A DNA stretch of 64,000 bases, taken from positions 930,001 to 994,000 of the forward strand of contig JAMKCF010000040.1 in the NCBI GenBank assembly GCA_023634235.1. Reading direction: 5' to 3'. Numbering within the stretch: the stretch's first letter is position 1; every line of letters begins with the position of its first letter. Under the pieces are notes generated by a model that saw nothing but the letters and a program-made list of their open reading frames with translations, did not search any database and was not told the DNA's origin. This document shows positions 36,001 through 48,408 of this stretch, piece after piece. Both the position numbers and the translations under genes were made by a program. The DNA comes from Pisaster brevispinus. Its lineage: Eukaryota; Echinodermata; Asteroidea; Forcipulatida; Asteriidae.

Positions 36001-39000
36001 AAACTGACATTAAGCTCAACACATATAGGTTCTATGCACTTGAATATATGTAGCTATAAAGAGCATTTTATTCCATAAACACAAACATGTACATGTACAT
36101 GTGTGCATTTGTACGCTTGTATCATTGAACTTATGCAAGTTGGACATAATCTAATTAACTGAACGATAACTACACTGTAAATATTGCAAGGTAGAAATTG
36201 GGCAGAATACCTGTTCATTAAAGAAACAAAAAAATGATCAGCTGAATTTAGTTCTTTTTTTGCTGTGGTAAGAATGTGTACTCTTGACCAGACTTGTTCC
36301 ATCAATGACTCAAAGACTTGGACTCGTTCTCAAACAAAGTCAGAGAAAAAATACTCACAGCGGCGAAGGAGTATGTAACGCCGAGCCAGAGGGTTGAGAC
36401 CAGGGGAAAGACAGTGGTGAATGCTAGCAGACCAAACACTGGAATAGTGGCCAGTGCACATGTTAGCGCCAGCAGACCTCGCATACCTATGATGTCCTGT
36501 GTAAAGGAGAAAGAAAGCGTGATAACAAGGAATTTGAAATACATCTGTACATGCTTAATACACAACTTCTAGCGTTGGGTACAGTCTCACAACTAGCACC
36601 AGTCTCCTGCCCTGTTTTAACTTGGCACCACTCAGAAGTCTTCCGTCTTTCATTTTCTAAGATATTACTGCACCCAGACCTGAAAACTGTCACTTGATGT
36701 TGTCATTACTGCTTTACGCCTATGTGATATTACCATTGAGTTTTCAAGGCATTTTGTTGACTGTGGCTCCAGGATTTTAGGCATTCAGGGGCCGATTTCA
36801 CAAAGAGCTAAGATTGATCTTAACCGTGTATCAATCTTAATTGCTAGGCAAAGTGGGATGTCACAATACAAATCACTATGGCATTATTAACAACTTGTAT
36901 TATGATGAATATTAGGGCTTTGTGATATTGAGCCCAGGACTTGGGCTGTCAGATTTCCAGTTTCAGTTGGGACTCGTGGTCAATGCTAAGGTTAGTTATC
37001 TACTTACAATGAGTGCACCAAGAAATGGAGACAAGACCAGCGAGACATCATAAACTGCTCCAGCCAAGTAGCCTGGTATTGGTGATTCCTCGGAGTAACC
37101 ATACTTGTCTCGAATAAACTTACTGTGAACAGATAAAAAAAAGATTTTACTCAATGGCCTATCATGGTACAAACATCTTGCTTTTCTTTTTTTAGTCAAT
37201 CCAATGTCACCAAACTGAAGCTGGAAGGAAGAGAGAGTCTGGTCCCACCATGATATGAGAATTAGAACTACCACTGTTACTGTTGTAGGCAGGGCACCTG
37301 ACACACATGACCACAGCAGGATAAAGGTCTATTCATACTACATGTGTATTTCAGCTCTTCAAGTTTGTAATGCTTCATTTATATTCAGTGACATTCCTGG
37401 AGGCAGATACTGTTTGGAACCCAGCCAGTTTCTCCCCATGGACTGCAACATTTTGAAATTATATACCTACATGTACATGTGTTTCTAGATTCCCTGCAAC
37501 CTACAATCTGTCCAAATTCATACTAACAAGTGTAATCTTTCCTCAGTGTGAATCTATCATTCCCTTGGCTACCTTTTCTCTCCTCGCCCTTCTTTAGTGC
37601 CCCTCCCCCCCAAAAAAAAAAAACAGCGTCTAGAAAGAGTAGAGACAGGGGACAAGTCTGCCTTCTTCATTTTACATGTACCTTGCATCAGCCACAAATG
37701 GGAAGACACCATTGTAGAAAAACATGATAGTGAGGGTTACTAGCCAGTAGGATAAGGAGAAGTATCGGATGTCACTGAAGCGAAGTTGTCTGGAGCTTTG
37801 CTTCACATTGGCTTCCTGAAGTCAAACAAAAAATCAACAGACACTGTAAGGCTGTGTCCAAATTGGCTGCTACATCTACAGCTGCGGCGTGATTTTGTGG
37901 GTCAGATCTCCTATGAGTTAGGTCACCTTTGGTACCACTCCTTTACCAAGTTTACGCAAAACACGGTTCGCGCAGGAACACCAGGAGGCAGATTTCAATA
38001 GAGAGCGGTTTAAGATGTCAACAAAGTGCACATGGTCCATAGCAGAGACTGGTTATGAAGGGGTTGCAAAGTAAAACAAAAACCATCCTTTACCTGAATG
38101 TATTGAGCCTATACTTCAATTAAAGAGTCACAAATTAAAGCTAATGTCATAAAAGAATAAATAAAAAGTAATTTTCCATAGTACAAAGTTAGCAGTAAGT
38201 TTGGGGAAAATTAATCCTCGCTACCAGCCACTTTTGACCATGGAAGTTTCTAAAGCGATTTCACTGAAGTACCTAAATTGTAAACAACTATAAATGTCGT
38301 TGTATACCTGTCCTTGTTTCCGTACTCCATACGTATCCAGACAGCTCGTTAAAAGGGCTGCGACGAACCCCAAAGCGCAGAGAAATGCTCCACCCCACAA
38401 CACCCACGTCAGTCCTATCTTCTCCTCCACAGATTTAGTTAAGAAGAAATTCAACACACTTCCCTGAATGAGAAAGCAGACAAAATCTATTAATATGGGT
38501 TTTGAGGCATTGCTGGCTGAGGTATCAATGTATATTCAGTTTGCAATATATCTACTTTGCTGTATAGAATTGTCCTATGAGAACTAATTGTCTTGCTATT
38601 TATTCAACTGCCGCAGAGTAGATTTCGGAATTTGGAGATTTCTTAGTTCCGAAAAGAACGGTCCTGCTTGATCATTAACTACTACCTGGGAGGGAGGTAG
38701 GAACTCTATTAACCAACAAGTACACTATGTGTCGCAAGCCTGGGTTTTTGTTTGTATACTTGTTGTAGGGGAAACGCCACTTTGATAACATTAAACAAAT
38801 CAGATTTTGATCAGAACAATTTTGAAGGGATGACATGGAGAGAGAACGTTCCAGTTCCAGGCTAAGAGGGACCATCTCGGCCTCCTTGTTACAGCACTGT
38901 TCAGTTCACCAAGAAAAAGTTGTTAAAAAAAAACTGTGTACCACTGTAATGGCAAATGCAGTTTGTGACATCAAATCAATTGAGCAATGCTGTTTTTTCT

Positions 39001-42000
39001 GGCTCTTTTGCATTTACATATGTAGCACATTTTGTAATTACATGGATCACCAAGACGAATGGAAGGGCATATTTTATGGGTTAATTCGAGGCCTCGGAGT
39101 TTGGTAAGTTGGATGCTTACCAGTCTTGAGAAAGTTAAAGTGATTCCGAAGGCAAGGGCAAGCTCTTTGTCTTTGAACCAGTAGGCTGTGATGCGGTTCT
39201 GTACAACTGTAGAACACCAGAGAAGAAATGTCTAAGAGATTTAGACTCTTGTATATTATTACAAGGTATTGTAAATAATGTAACACATATGACATTTTTT
39301 CCCCTGCATGGTTTGCATGCCCATTGTACATTTACACTGCACTTCAATCAATGTTCTCCAAGCCTATTTTACACGGGCTTACCGGGCTTGAATTTTACAC
39401 TAGACCGCAGGCCCCAGGCCAGCAATTTTATTGTCGGGCCAGTAAACCTATGACTGGACAAGTCCAGTGGTCTTGTGGGCGTGGTTGAACAACAATACAT
39501 GTTCAAATGTTGACTTTGAGTCTGAAAAATACCTTTTTAATTCTATTGAGTAATGAAGTATGCTTACTACCCCAAAAGACATATAAGATAAATCTTCTTT
39601 TATGGATGTCTTAGTGCCTTTAAATGCAAGTTTTTACGACTCAGGAAGTTTTTCTCATTCTGATCCTGGTCTTGTACAAAGATTTCTGCTGTTTTGTGGA
39701 TTTTTCTCCCAAATTTGAGCCCTGATGTACGTCTGACACTGCTGATCAGTGTTCACTGCACTTCAGAGTCTCCTCTAATAGTAGTTATCACACAAGCACG
39801 ACTGGAATACGGAAAAATGTAACGCTTCTGCGTCCCATATCCAACATGGCCGAAAGCCAAGTTGGATATGGGCTGCAGACACAAGTGTCACAACCCGGAC
39901 TTGAACCCACACTCCGCTGATCAGAAACACCAGAGCTTAAGTCCGGTGCCACGACACCCGACCATGATCAGTTTTCCCCCAGCTATTCACCAGACTTTGC
40001 CCTGCCCATTAGAAGAAGGGGCGAATTAAGACCACAGTACTGAAACATATGAAAGAAGTTTGCACACAAGTATTCTATGGTACAACAAGACATGGCAACA
40101 GTCTGAACAAAAACAATCCTCCGCTTTTAATGAGTATGTAAATACAGGAATGGTTAGTGCAATTACTTGTCAAGGATCCATTGCCTGATCCAAATATCAA
40201 ACGTCCAACGAGCATTACAGGAAACATGGCACTGGAGCCTTTCAACATTGCTCCGCCGGCAAATGTGCTAGACCCGATCAAACACAGACCAGAGAACAGG
40301 AACAGTCCGACTGAAAAAGAAAGAATCAAAAAGTTAACTATAAATATTCATTACCAAGCCATCCAGGCCACCATTTCTCCTTCCTTTTTTTTCTTTGCAT
40401 TGTGTATGCTCTAAAAAGCATTGTGTATGCTCTAAAAAGTGATAATCAATAACTAGCTTGTACAGTGCATTTAACTTACATGCATGCATTGCACATAAAT
40501 CTGCAACTATGACGAAGAAAAATTTATCTTGCTCTTTTCAATTCTTCCACAGAGGAATTGTTGAAAATCCAATACATCGGTGTGTACACCTTACAAAGCT
40601 TTCATTCCAACAACTTTCAGACTGTTGATAACAAATCTGACAATTAAGACTATGAGTACAGCCTGATACTGTAGAATCCAGAGGGATTTAAAGGAGCTGT
40701 GTCATCGCGATAAAGGCAGCATGCAGTAACTGAGTGAGAGTTCCGCAGGCCTGCTTTGATCATGACGACATAGCCCCTTTTATGTGACACTCACCTGGAT
40801 TGCCACATTTGTCAATCAGGTACCCTGCCCCAATAACCACCACTGCATTCCTGTTTAAAATAGAGCGACAAGAAAGGTCACTTATTTGACTGCTTGTGTT
40901 TGTTAATATAATAAAAGTTATAATAATCATAAGAATAGGCATTTATTAGGCACTTTTAAACATTGTATATCAAAGCGCCTTACATTATTACTACTTCTGT
41001 TCATTGGGTCTTAAGCATTCCTGAAACCATTTCAACTCCTTAGGAGTATGCAGCACCGGCAACCAAATGGGTGCACAAATTGCTAATCATTCACAGTATC
41101 AACAATCTCCAGCCTTGCAGGTACGCGTTTACTCCCTTTTTGTAATATTTTGGAGTGCTTGGATCCAGTGTTTTTAACTTATGCATGTGCAATGGTTTTT
41201 TCCCTGTAACCTTTTATTCTTGTATATTCAGTGCACTTCTGTAGTTTTTATGTAAGCTGGGATCCATGGGAGATCAGTGAGTTTTTTCTCACTGAATGGA
41301 TTACCCAGGGTAAACAAGTTCTAAATAAAAAAAAAAATAAAAATAATAGGGCCCTGCCCAAGGACACAAATGTCATGACCCGGATTGGAGCCCATACTCT
41401 GATGACTAAGCCATCAGAGCTTGAGTTCGCTGCTCTAGACTGCTCGGCCATGACACCCAATGGCCTGCAACAACATCAGAAACTTGTAAATGTTTACAGC
41501 CAACTTACGTCCATGCATAGATGGCATACAATAGATTGTACTGGTCAGGGTTCATGCCAAGTCCCTCCACACAATCGCTAGCGTTGGATTCGGTTGTGTT
41601 CAAACATGTGATATTCTGCAATAGACGGACACACAATTTCAGACCAACCTGACAAAGTTGCTTGTTAGCAAAGTTCTTGTTGAGCTTTAAACATTTAAAG
41701 AGTAAACAACAGGGCCCAATTTCATAGAGCTGTTTAAGCACAAAAAGCAGCTAAGCACAACAAAATTATGCTTACCAGACTAAGGTTACCAGCGTAAATA
41801 CCATGTCACATGCACTATTTCTGACTGGTATCCTGTGAATTTTTGCTAAGCGTAAAATTTGTAAGCAATATTGTCTGCTTAAGCAGCTCTATGAAATTGG
41901 GCCCAGGCCTGATACACCTGTACATGTGTCAGAGCAGTGCACTTTTTCCTTCAGTAAAGGTGCACCTCTTCTAAATGGGGAAATGTAAATTTCCAACTGA

Positions 42001-42595
42001 ACCAAGTTGTGTCCAATTTCTTAGAGACTGCTTAAGCAGAAAATATTGCTTGGCAATTTTCTGCTGAGCAATAATAAGCAGGGTACCAGTCACAGCTTGT
42101 AAAGGTTCACCTCTCTAAGTGAAAGGGAATGTTAATTTCAAACTGGACCAGCTGGGTCCTATTTCTTATAGCTGCTCTAAACAGAAAATCTTGACAATTT
42201 TCTGCCTAGCAAAAATAGGCAGGGTATCAGTCATAGCTTGTACATAATGTAAAGGCACGTTATTTTGGCTGGTAACCTTACTCTGGTAAGCACACTTTTT
42301 GTTGTGCTTAGCTAGTTTTTACTCCTTAAGCAGCGCTATGATATTGAGCCCAAGGCATGGAGGCTACTGCCTCTGTGAAGTATCAGGACTGAAACTATTT
42401 GACCTACATGTATTGCACCTTAGGATATCACATCAGAGGCCTCAGTCTTCCCTTATTACAGTAGAAATAGTGCTTTACACCAACATGTACGTACCCCTTG
42501 CAAGACTGCCTGTAAGACACTTGGCATGTCGAAACAGAAGTATGTCCCAAACGTCAGCAGGCAGTTGAAGAACAACACCACAAAACGGAAATAGG
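33085..42595 (-). CDS. MFSD1: MFSD1-like major facilitator transporter (first exon missing)
   Basis: Twelve - strand exons with matching phases: 42495-42595, 41509-41615, 40795-40850, 40167-40310, 39121-39206, 38308-38463, 37682-37815, 37008-37122, 36359-36496, 34759-34901, 34281-34395, 33085-33225. They encode about 477 aa; human MFSD1 is close to that length. Recognisable stretches are TFGTYFCFDMPSVLQ in the first membrane helix, YNLLYAIYAW, GYLIDKCGNP, YWFKDKELALAFG, and SLWPSIPLVV followed by GTAMGFATSIQ. MFSD1 is a lysosomal multi-pass carrier of the major facilitator superfamily. The loop encoded by 41509-41615 holds three N-glycosylation sequons (NIT, NTT, NAS) near cysteines. The C-terminal tail carries DRDPLL, which fits a dileucine lysosomal sorting signal. 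The exon at 42595 starts with two bases of a split codon, so a short 5' exon remains unidentified upstream. Introns carry many foldback repeats and two SINEs. Confidence 0.93.
33707..33855. repeat. CTAGGTGGCAGCAGACTTACC palindrome, copy 2
   Basis: CAATGGGAGACTTTGGAACG, CTAGGTGGCTGCAGACTTACC on the left; GGTAAGTCTGCTGCCACCTAG and AAGCCCCCATTGG on the right. In the last intron of the MFSD1-like gene. Confidence 0.75.
35594..35948. mobile_element. CAGGGCTCGAA foldback element, copy 1
   Basis: Same ends and interior as the copy at 59384 (CAGACCAGAATTTA and TTTACAAGACCAGAA, then ACTGGCC...ACTAAAATCACTGGCC). It lies in the intron between the MFSD1-like exons 36359-36496 and 34759-34901. Flanks show only an imperfect repeat (TGTGTGC/TGTGTCC). 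Confidence 0.7.
36788..36935. repeat. TTTCACAAAGCACTAAGAT-family element (inverted)
   Basis: GGGGCCGATTTCACAAAGAG...TTGTGATATTGAGCCCA, inner ATTGCTAGGCAAAGTGGGAT in reverse sense relative to 32588. In the MFSD1-like intron between 36496 and 37008. Confidence 0.65.
39383..39724. mobile_element. CAGGGCTCGAA foldback element, copy 2 (inverted)
   Basis: Same family, opposite orientation: begins CGGGCTTGAATTTTACACTAG and ends CAAATTTGAGCCCTG. It lies in the MFSD1-like intron between 39206 and 40167. More diverged than copies 1 and 3. Confidence 0.65.
39870..39966 (-). repeat. tRNA-derived SINE head (Leu-like), second copy
   Basis: - strand GTCGGGTGTCGTGGCACCGG, a long variable-arm-like region, then GTGGGTTCAAGTCCGGG (B box). 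A CATATCCAAC/GTTGGATATG hairpin lies beside it at 39837-39868. In an MFSD1-like intron. Confidence 0.6.
41346..41462 (-). repeat. tRNA-derived SINE head (Leu-like)
   Basis: On the - strand GGTGTCATGGCCGAGCAGTC resembles a Leu tRNA 5' half (A box) and GGGCTCCAATCCGGG a B box. The copy at 39888 shares the layout. A-rich sequence at 41326-41345 borders it. In an MFSD1-like intron; not a working tRNA. Confidence 0.6.
41711..41905. repeat. GGGCCCAATTTCAT palindrome in an MFSD1-like intron
   Basis: Starts AGGGCCCAATTTCATAGAGC and ends GCTCTATGAAATTGGGCCCA. It lies between the exons 41509-41615 and 42495-42595. Confidence 0.78.
42010..42352. repeat. diverged GGGCCCAATTTCAT-family units
   Basis: Two decayed copies: TGTCCAATTTCTTAGAGACTGC near 42010 and GGTCCTATTTCTTATAGCTGC near 42156, ending at AGCGCTATGATATTGAGCCC. 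Same intron as the cleaner copy at 41711. Confidence 0.6.
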
Positions 42596-42599
42596 CTTT

Positions 42600-43889
42600 A
42601 GAAAATAAATAATATCAAAAACAATTTTTAGTACCAAGTGTATGTATTTTCATGAACGAGCTCTCCTTCCTGTGCATGCCTCAAAATCTCCCATGTGCCA
42701 TGCACATATCGGTGAAGTAACCCACACCACATTTTCCTATCATTGTAAAGTGCAGGGTATCAAGACAAATTTCAGGCTTTTTAAGACCCTTTTAATGCTA
42801 CACTTCACACAAAATTTAAGACCAAAAATAAGTGAAAAAAAGCAGGGAAAAAACAGCAACAACTGCTCACAATTTGATACTTTTTTACACTCAGTGTTAC
42901 TTGGTTCTTTTGGAGCTGATAGGAAATACATTACATGCTACATTCAATTTTTTAAGACCTCAAATGACTGAATTTCATACATCTTAATGCTTTTTAAGGC
43001 CTTAAATTTTGACAGTTCAGTTTAACACTTTTAAGGATCTGCAGAAACTCTGAATGTGTGTGCCACAGAGCAGCAGAAATTTACCAAGGCTGAGAATCTT
43101 AATTCCAACTTTGACCCAAATTCCACTGCTATTGAGCACAGCTGGTTGGTGGCTTCTACATCACTCTCATTGAAGCAATTAGGGCAATGAATCTACTAGC
43201 ATGTGTGTGCCTTCAAAATGCACTGCTTTGAGTGAGAGTGATGGCGATACATGTATCTTTTTAATATATAAAGTGTGTTTTGGGGTGCAATGTTTGGTGT
43301 TTTTGAGGGATTTTGTTAATACTATCCACTCATTTCTTCAGTTAGAGAGGTATGGGCTGGTTGTCTAGACAAAAAACATGATGGTACACGTGTTACTATC
43401 TGATTCTCTAGGCCCTATAGGATCAATTGATTCATTGATTGAATCTTCCTGCTCTACATACATGTACATCATCATCAGGAACTCATTGTCATTTTAGAGT
43501 AAATTAATTAATTAGACATTAATTAATTAATTAGAGTTAATTAAACATAATTAATTGTGTAAATGATAGGCCTAATTAATGTTAAGGGTTCATTGAATAG
43601 TTTTATTTTTTTATAATGCAATCCTTGGAGATGCACCTAAATGTGTCCAATTTCACCTTATACTCAGACGACGAAAAAATGCAAAGCTTTGCCAAATATA
43701 TGTGATTTTTCCGCCTCAGCTTGACAATGCAACTTATTTCAAGTGCTATTAGTACACCTGCAATTTAATGCCAAATAGGCCTAATAACACTAAAAAACAC
43801 CAGAGACATATACATGTATGTGTTAAACCAGCTTAGGTAGACAAACAAAACACAATACATGTAATCGATGGACAACCATATTCATCCAA
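42600..43889. other. region upstream of the first located MFSD1-like exon
   Basis: The missing 5' exon should lie here or beyond. A short - strand frame ending CTTG|gtaaat at about 43083 has the right phase but no ATG, so I do not call it. An ATTAATTAATTAG run lies at 43500-43560. Confidence 0.35.
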
Positions 43890-44570
43890 CATACCAAAGT
43901 GGCCACACCAAGGACTACCACGCCCTTACCAAAGTGGCCACACCATGGAGTACCACGCCCTTACCAAAGTGGCCACACCATGGAGTACCACGCCCTTACC
44001 AAAGTGGCCACACCATGGAGTACCACGCCCTTACCAAAGTGGCCACACCATGGAGTACCACGCCCTTACCAAAGTGGCCACACCAAGGACTACCACGCCC
44101 TAACCAAAGTGGCCACATCAAGGACTACCCCGCCCTTACCAAAGTGGCCACACCAAAGACTACCAAGCCCTAACCAAAGTGGCCACACCAAGGACTACCA
44201 TGCCTTACCAAAGTGGCCACACCAAAGACTACCAAGCCCTTACCAAAGTGGCCACACCAAGGACTACCACGCCCTTACCAAAGTGGCCACACCAAGGACT
44301 ACCACGCCCTTACCAAAGTGGCCACACCAAAGACTACCACGCCCTTACCAAAGTGGCCACACCAAAGACTACCAAGCCCTAACCAAAGTGGCCACACCAA
44401 GGACTACCACGCCCTTACCAAAGTGGCCACACCAAAGACTACCACGCCCTTACCAAAGTGGCCACACCAAGGACTACCACAACCTTACCAAAGTGACCAC
44501 ACCAAATGGACAATCACGCCCTTACCAAAGTGGCCACACAAGGGGGGTACCACGCCCTTACCAACATTCA
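43890..44570 (+). repeat. 35-bp minisatellite, about 19 copies
   Basis: Unit begins ACCAAAGTGGCCACACCA, then AGGACTACCACGCCCTT. Variants differ at one spot: ATGGAG in four neighbouring left copies, AAGGAC or AAAGAC elsewhere, with some CCCTAACC or CCAAGCCC. Because 35 is not a multiple of 3 and the unit lacks stops, long open frames arise in more than one frame; they are not evidence of a protein. It lies just upstream of the first located MFSD1-like exon. Confidence 0.95.
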
Positions 44571-44912
44571 CAGAGGGCAACTGTCAAGAGATGACTTTAT
44601 CTTGTATTATACAGTCCATTTGATATGTTTCCTTTTAATACTGTTAAGTTACCCTCCCCCCCCTTAAGAATGGGAGTAGTCTATATTTATAAAGTTCTTT
44701 TACCTCCAGGAGAAGAATCCTAGAGAGTATGCAAATATATGCGCATGGATGCTAATTTTCTTCCCTATGACCTACATGTATGCAAATAAAGTATGCATGG
44801 GCGATTCTGTGTGTGTGTGTGTGTGTAATAGTGTATGCAGGACTGTACTGGCAGACACACCCTAGATTTTGTCAAGGCAGCATTCACCTTGCTTAGCATG
44901 GAATGCACAGCT

Positions 44913-44945
44913 CAGCTCAGCTCAGCTCAGCTCAGCTCAGCTATA
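44913..44945. repeat. AGCTC pentanucleotide microsatellite
   Basis: About six to seven perfect copies of CAGCT in a row. A short GT run lies at about 44811-44826. Confidence 0.9.
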
Positions 44946-45295
44946 GCTAGATAGTTACATGTATGTCTCGGGTGTACATGTACCTCAACATCGTAGGATA
45001 AATGCTAGTTGGAAAACTGTAAGTTGCATTTTATTTTATGTACAAATATGTATTATTATGTTCACTTGGATAAAGAAATATGGGTGATTTATACATATTT
45101 AATGTGTTGATATTGTGGGAGGGAAATTTGAGTTATATTTACCTGCATGTGAATTTTCATGAGGTTTGGCTTGGACTATAGAGCACAGTTAAGAGAGTTA
45201 TGTTGTTTTCATTCACTCCTGGGCGGTTGAAATGGAAGTTAGCCGCAGTAAAAGTACATGTATTATTATACTGTTATACATAATTATGGATGTCA

Positions 45296-45432
45296 GACAA
45301 CTCGTCCGTCGGACAACTCGACCGTTCGGACAACTCGACGGTTCAGACAACTCGACCGTTCGGACAACTCGACAGTTCAGACAACTCGACTTTGAGACAA
45401 CTCGACGGATGGCCAAGACAAGTCGACGGTTG
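45296..45432. repeat. tandem ACAACTCGACCGTTCGG array
   Basis: About eight copies of a 16-17-bp unit: ACAACTCG followed by ACCGTTCGG, TCCGTCGG, ACGGTTCAG or similar. A matching array in the opposite orientation is at 53620-53748. Confidence 0.8.
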
Positions 45433-45439
45433 AGCGGCT

Positions 45440-45760
45440 GACCTCCGTTTCTGAAATGTTAACACGAATTTCCTGTATAAATCCTGCGATTCTATAATTT
45501 TCGCGCGAACCTCAAGTAAGTATTCCGTTCTCTTTGGCTGGATGCACGGCCGGGAGAGTGACAATCGGGTGTTTAGAGCTCTTTTCGTAGCCCTCTGTTC
45601 TCTAGAGGCGTGCATCGCACGCAGCGGACGGATCTCCGCCGTGTGCGGCTTGGTGTGCGCGGCCGTCGGCGGCAGGTCTGTACTATGTAGTGCTGTAAAG
45701 CGAGAACATGGAGCCCATTTCTACACTTGCTAAAAGACAAATTAAGTCCTGTGAAATTAA
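45440..45760. other. CpG-rich segment
   Basis: CpG and G+C rise sharply here (GCGTGCATCGCACGCAGCGG). A + strand donor-like CTCAA|gtaagt is at 45515. It could be a promoter, perhaps for the MFSD1-like gene, but no first exon could be tied to it. Confidence 0.35.
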
Positions 45761-46437
45761 TTATTTTGAAAAGTTCCCGTATCCTGTCAGCACTTTTTCA
45801 TTCCTTACGAAATAAAGTAGTAATTGTATTTAATGTAATGTTTATATTGTGGGAAGCATAATTAGTGGCTTTTCATTTTTTTTTGCTCAGTTGATATTCC
45901 AAAAATTTGTTATGGAACTTATGCTCTGGTCTGTGATTATTTCTGCCTCTTGTTTTGTGCTATTTTAATTTGTACAATGCCTTGGGGTCCAGTCATGGAT
46001 TTAAGATGCTTTATCATAAGCATTGTTTATTATTATCATTATTTATTACCCAAAATCAAATGATATATTATTTTTGTATAAAAATTAGTGCATAAATAAG
46101 TGGTGTCAGGATACGGAAATTTCACCCAAAAAATATTTAGATGTTAATTTGATATTAAAGGAGTTCCTAGAAAGTTCAACTCAAATTTCTTAAAATAAAC
46201 CCCTATAACAGTACCGCCTTACAAATGAGAATAACAACCAACTATCTGTTTAAAAATAATACAAATGATTTATTTGCATTTAATGTCCCTGTACAAAAAA
46301 CATACAATATATATATATCTAATTTAAATAAATAATTTTCGGAACAGCAACCCCCCCCCAACTCACTATAGGCAACAAAAATTAAGTCTCATACATGTAG
46401 TTCCTTTCTATAACCAGCCCAAATCAATAAGTGATTA

Positions 46438-46620
46438 TCATTACAGCCATACAGCCTGTTTCCAATGAAAACAGCACCCCTTGATTACCACATTAGGGAA
46501 TACTGCCTCCATTGCCTTCCACAGGGCGTGTTCAAAGTCTACCATGACTTCCTCTAGGCATATGTCCTCCGGTAGCAAGTCCTGAACAGCCTGAAGAACA
46601 AAAACGAGTGGAACCTGTAA
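46438..46620 (-). pseudogene. MULE transposase C-terminal core piece
   Basis: Encodes VPLVFVL, then LEEVMVDFEHALWKAM and KGCCFHWKQAVW, matching the DFE...GC.FH block around the second catalytic acidic residue and following zinc-like C..H pair. About 20-25 residues normally found after VPLVFVL are absent. It ends at a stop straight after QAVWL. Confidence 0.75.
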
Positions 46621-46839
46621 ATACATATCTTAAAAAGGTTAGTTCCGATTTCTCCAGAGAACTCATAACCATAAAAAAATAATAATAAATAAATAGTAAA
46701 CTTGTGGGTGTTTAACCAGCCTCACAATAAAAAAGGGTAATTAAAGGAAATAACAGAGGATGTTTTAGAATTTTGCCATTGCCTTTTCCTTTCCTTGGAA
46801 AAGGGGAAGTTAAAGAAAGGGGAAGTTAAAGAAACCAAC

Positions 46840-47028
46840 CTGCTTTGTTGAATTGCCTTTCTTTACGAAGCAGTGAATCCCAAAACAGCTGCGTAAACGG
46901 TGACTTCACCACCTTAAAAGTTGCATCCAGGTACCACTGTTTACCTCTTGCAAGTAGCACCTGCTGGTTGGGTGTGGAGAAAACAAGATGGCGTCGCTGC
47001 TTAAGCTTTACATCTGTCTGTAGAAAGT
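46840..47028 (-). pseudogene. MULE transposase catalytic-D exon
   Basis: The 63-codon exon has an acceptor at 47029 and donor AG|gttggt. It encodes WYLDATFKVVKSPFTQLF, the signature around the first catalytic aspartate of MULE transposases. Phase 1 matches the previous exon end (CCT GAT G). Confidence 0.75.
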
Positions 47029-47322
47029 CTGCGTGGATTAAGGAAAACAGTTTAAAATTCAGTCAAACAAGTTTATGATGTTTTGTTGGACCAATTTACT
47101 GTGGCAAATGACACCTTTTTAACACAATACAATACCCTTTTAAGAAAAAAACACAATAGCCTTTTTAGACAAACTTTTTCAGAGTCAATAATCTTGGTTC
47201 AAAGTTTTGCAATTTTGGTCTAACAAAATGTAGAATGACATAGTCTCCGCAATTATTTTAACCAACTATAAAAAAAATCCGGTTTTGGGGATTGTATAAT
47301 AATTGTATGGAAATTGTCTAAC

Positions 47323-48238
47323 CATCAGGAATGGCATCAAACTGTACAGCAAACTTCAGATCGCGAGGTTCAACGAGGGATAGGCGCATCAGTGATGTGA
47401 TCGGTTAGAGCTTGATCGACGATCTGGCTTGCTGGAGCAAACAGCTGTTCTGTAGCCTTCTCTCTGACCTGCGTGACTAAGGTCGCCAAGGTAAGCTGCC
47501 CTGGTTTACCGGAATGGCAGTGGTCCTTGATGCCAAGGGTAAACCGCTGTCCAACTTGCCTGACAATCGTGCCACAAAACATCAGTTTGTTACGGATGCA
47601 GCACCTGAAAATAGAATGCAAATTAAGGAGTTTCAAGGTTTTTTACTATTTTCATTTACCAATAAACAACTCTGCACACCGAGTGTCAGAGTCGCCCTCA
47701 TTCGTTACACTGTGTATCAACTTTGCTGTGATTATTTGAAACTTTTCGTTGGACAGGACAAAAAAGTGAAAACATCAAAACTTTTGTCCAATCAAATGAG
47801 ATTTAACTTCACACCCCGGTACGGACGGGCGCACTTTCTGTGCATGCCTGACATCCTAACATTGTATTACAAAAGTTTTCTTACTAAACTTTTCCATATG
47901 TGAGGTGAACAAATGGTTGTCACACAAAGAACTCAGTACGTAGATGATTTTCCCAAAACTTTGAAACATACATACCTCCAAGTTGTGCTCCCATCTTTGT
48001 TTTCTTTGTACTTTGTGTAGGTAAAGCCTCTGCTATCCAGAAGCTTTGGGCGTTGTCGCTGAGAGGCAGTACCAACGATGTTATACACTATCTCGTCGCC
48101 ATGGCCAGATGCGTTGTCATCAGAAACCGTAAGGTTGAGCAGAGACTCTTCCAGCACTTCATGGACTGGTTGAATACTGATGTCTGCAACATGGTCCAAG
48201 ACTGATGTGCGGGAGCTTTCTGCTAATGGCGACCCAAG
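47323..48238 (-). pseudogene. FLYWCH zinc-finger exons of the MULE relic
   Basis: The exon 48238-47976 ends with FTYTKYKENKDGSTTW, then a phase-2 donor (AG|gtatgt). The next exon, from 47604, begins CCIRNKLMFCGT and runs to HCHSG. Together they give the W-x-C...C...H-x-H pattern of a FLYWCH finger, split by an intron of 371 bp. Downstream of the finger the text runs to DAPIPR, then a stop; the frame changes before LVEPRDLKFAVQFDAIPD, a conserved MULE stretch. Confidence 0.75.
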
Positions 48239-48341
48239 CTGTAGTGACAAAGGGAAATATCAGAACATCACATAATTTTGCAAAAGCGCATGATTTTGCA
48301 AAGCGCGATCAATATATAATTATGAGCAGTAAAAAAAATTA

Positions 48342-48408
48342 CTGGAGCCGAATTTGAACTGGAATAAGCTGCATCTATACTGTACCAACTGAGCTATCTG
48401 GCCCCATG
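48342..48408 (-). repeat. tRNA-like sequence, probable SINE head
   Basis: - strand GCCAGATAGCTCAGTTGGTA (A box) and CCAGTTCAAATTCGGCTCC (B box). Stems are imperfect. In an intron of the MULE relic. Confidence 0.55.

Noticed and set aside
43083..43160. candidate 5' exon of the MFSD1-like gene
   Set aside because: Donor and phase fit, but there is no start codon and no recognisable N-terminal sequence.
43890..44570. possible CRISPR-like array
   Set aside because: No unique spacers between repeats; it is a plain head-to-tail minisatellite in animal DNA.
43899..44594. 231-codon open frame
   Set aside because: It is the 35-bp minisatellite read through; the same array is open in other frames.
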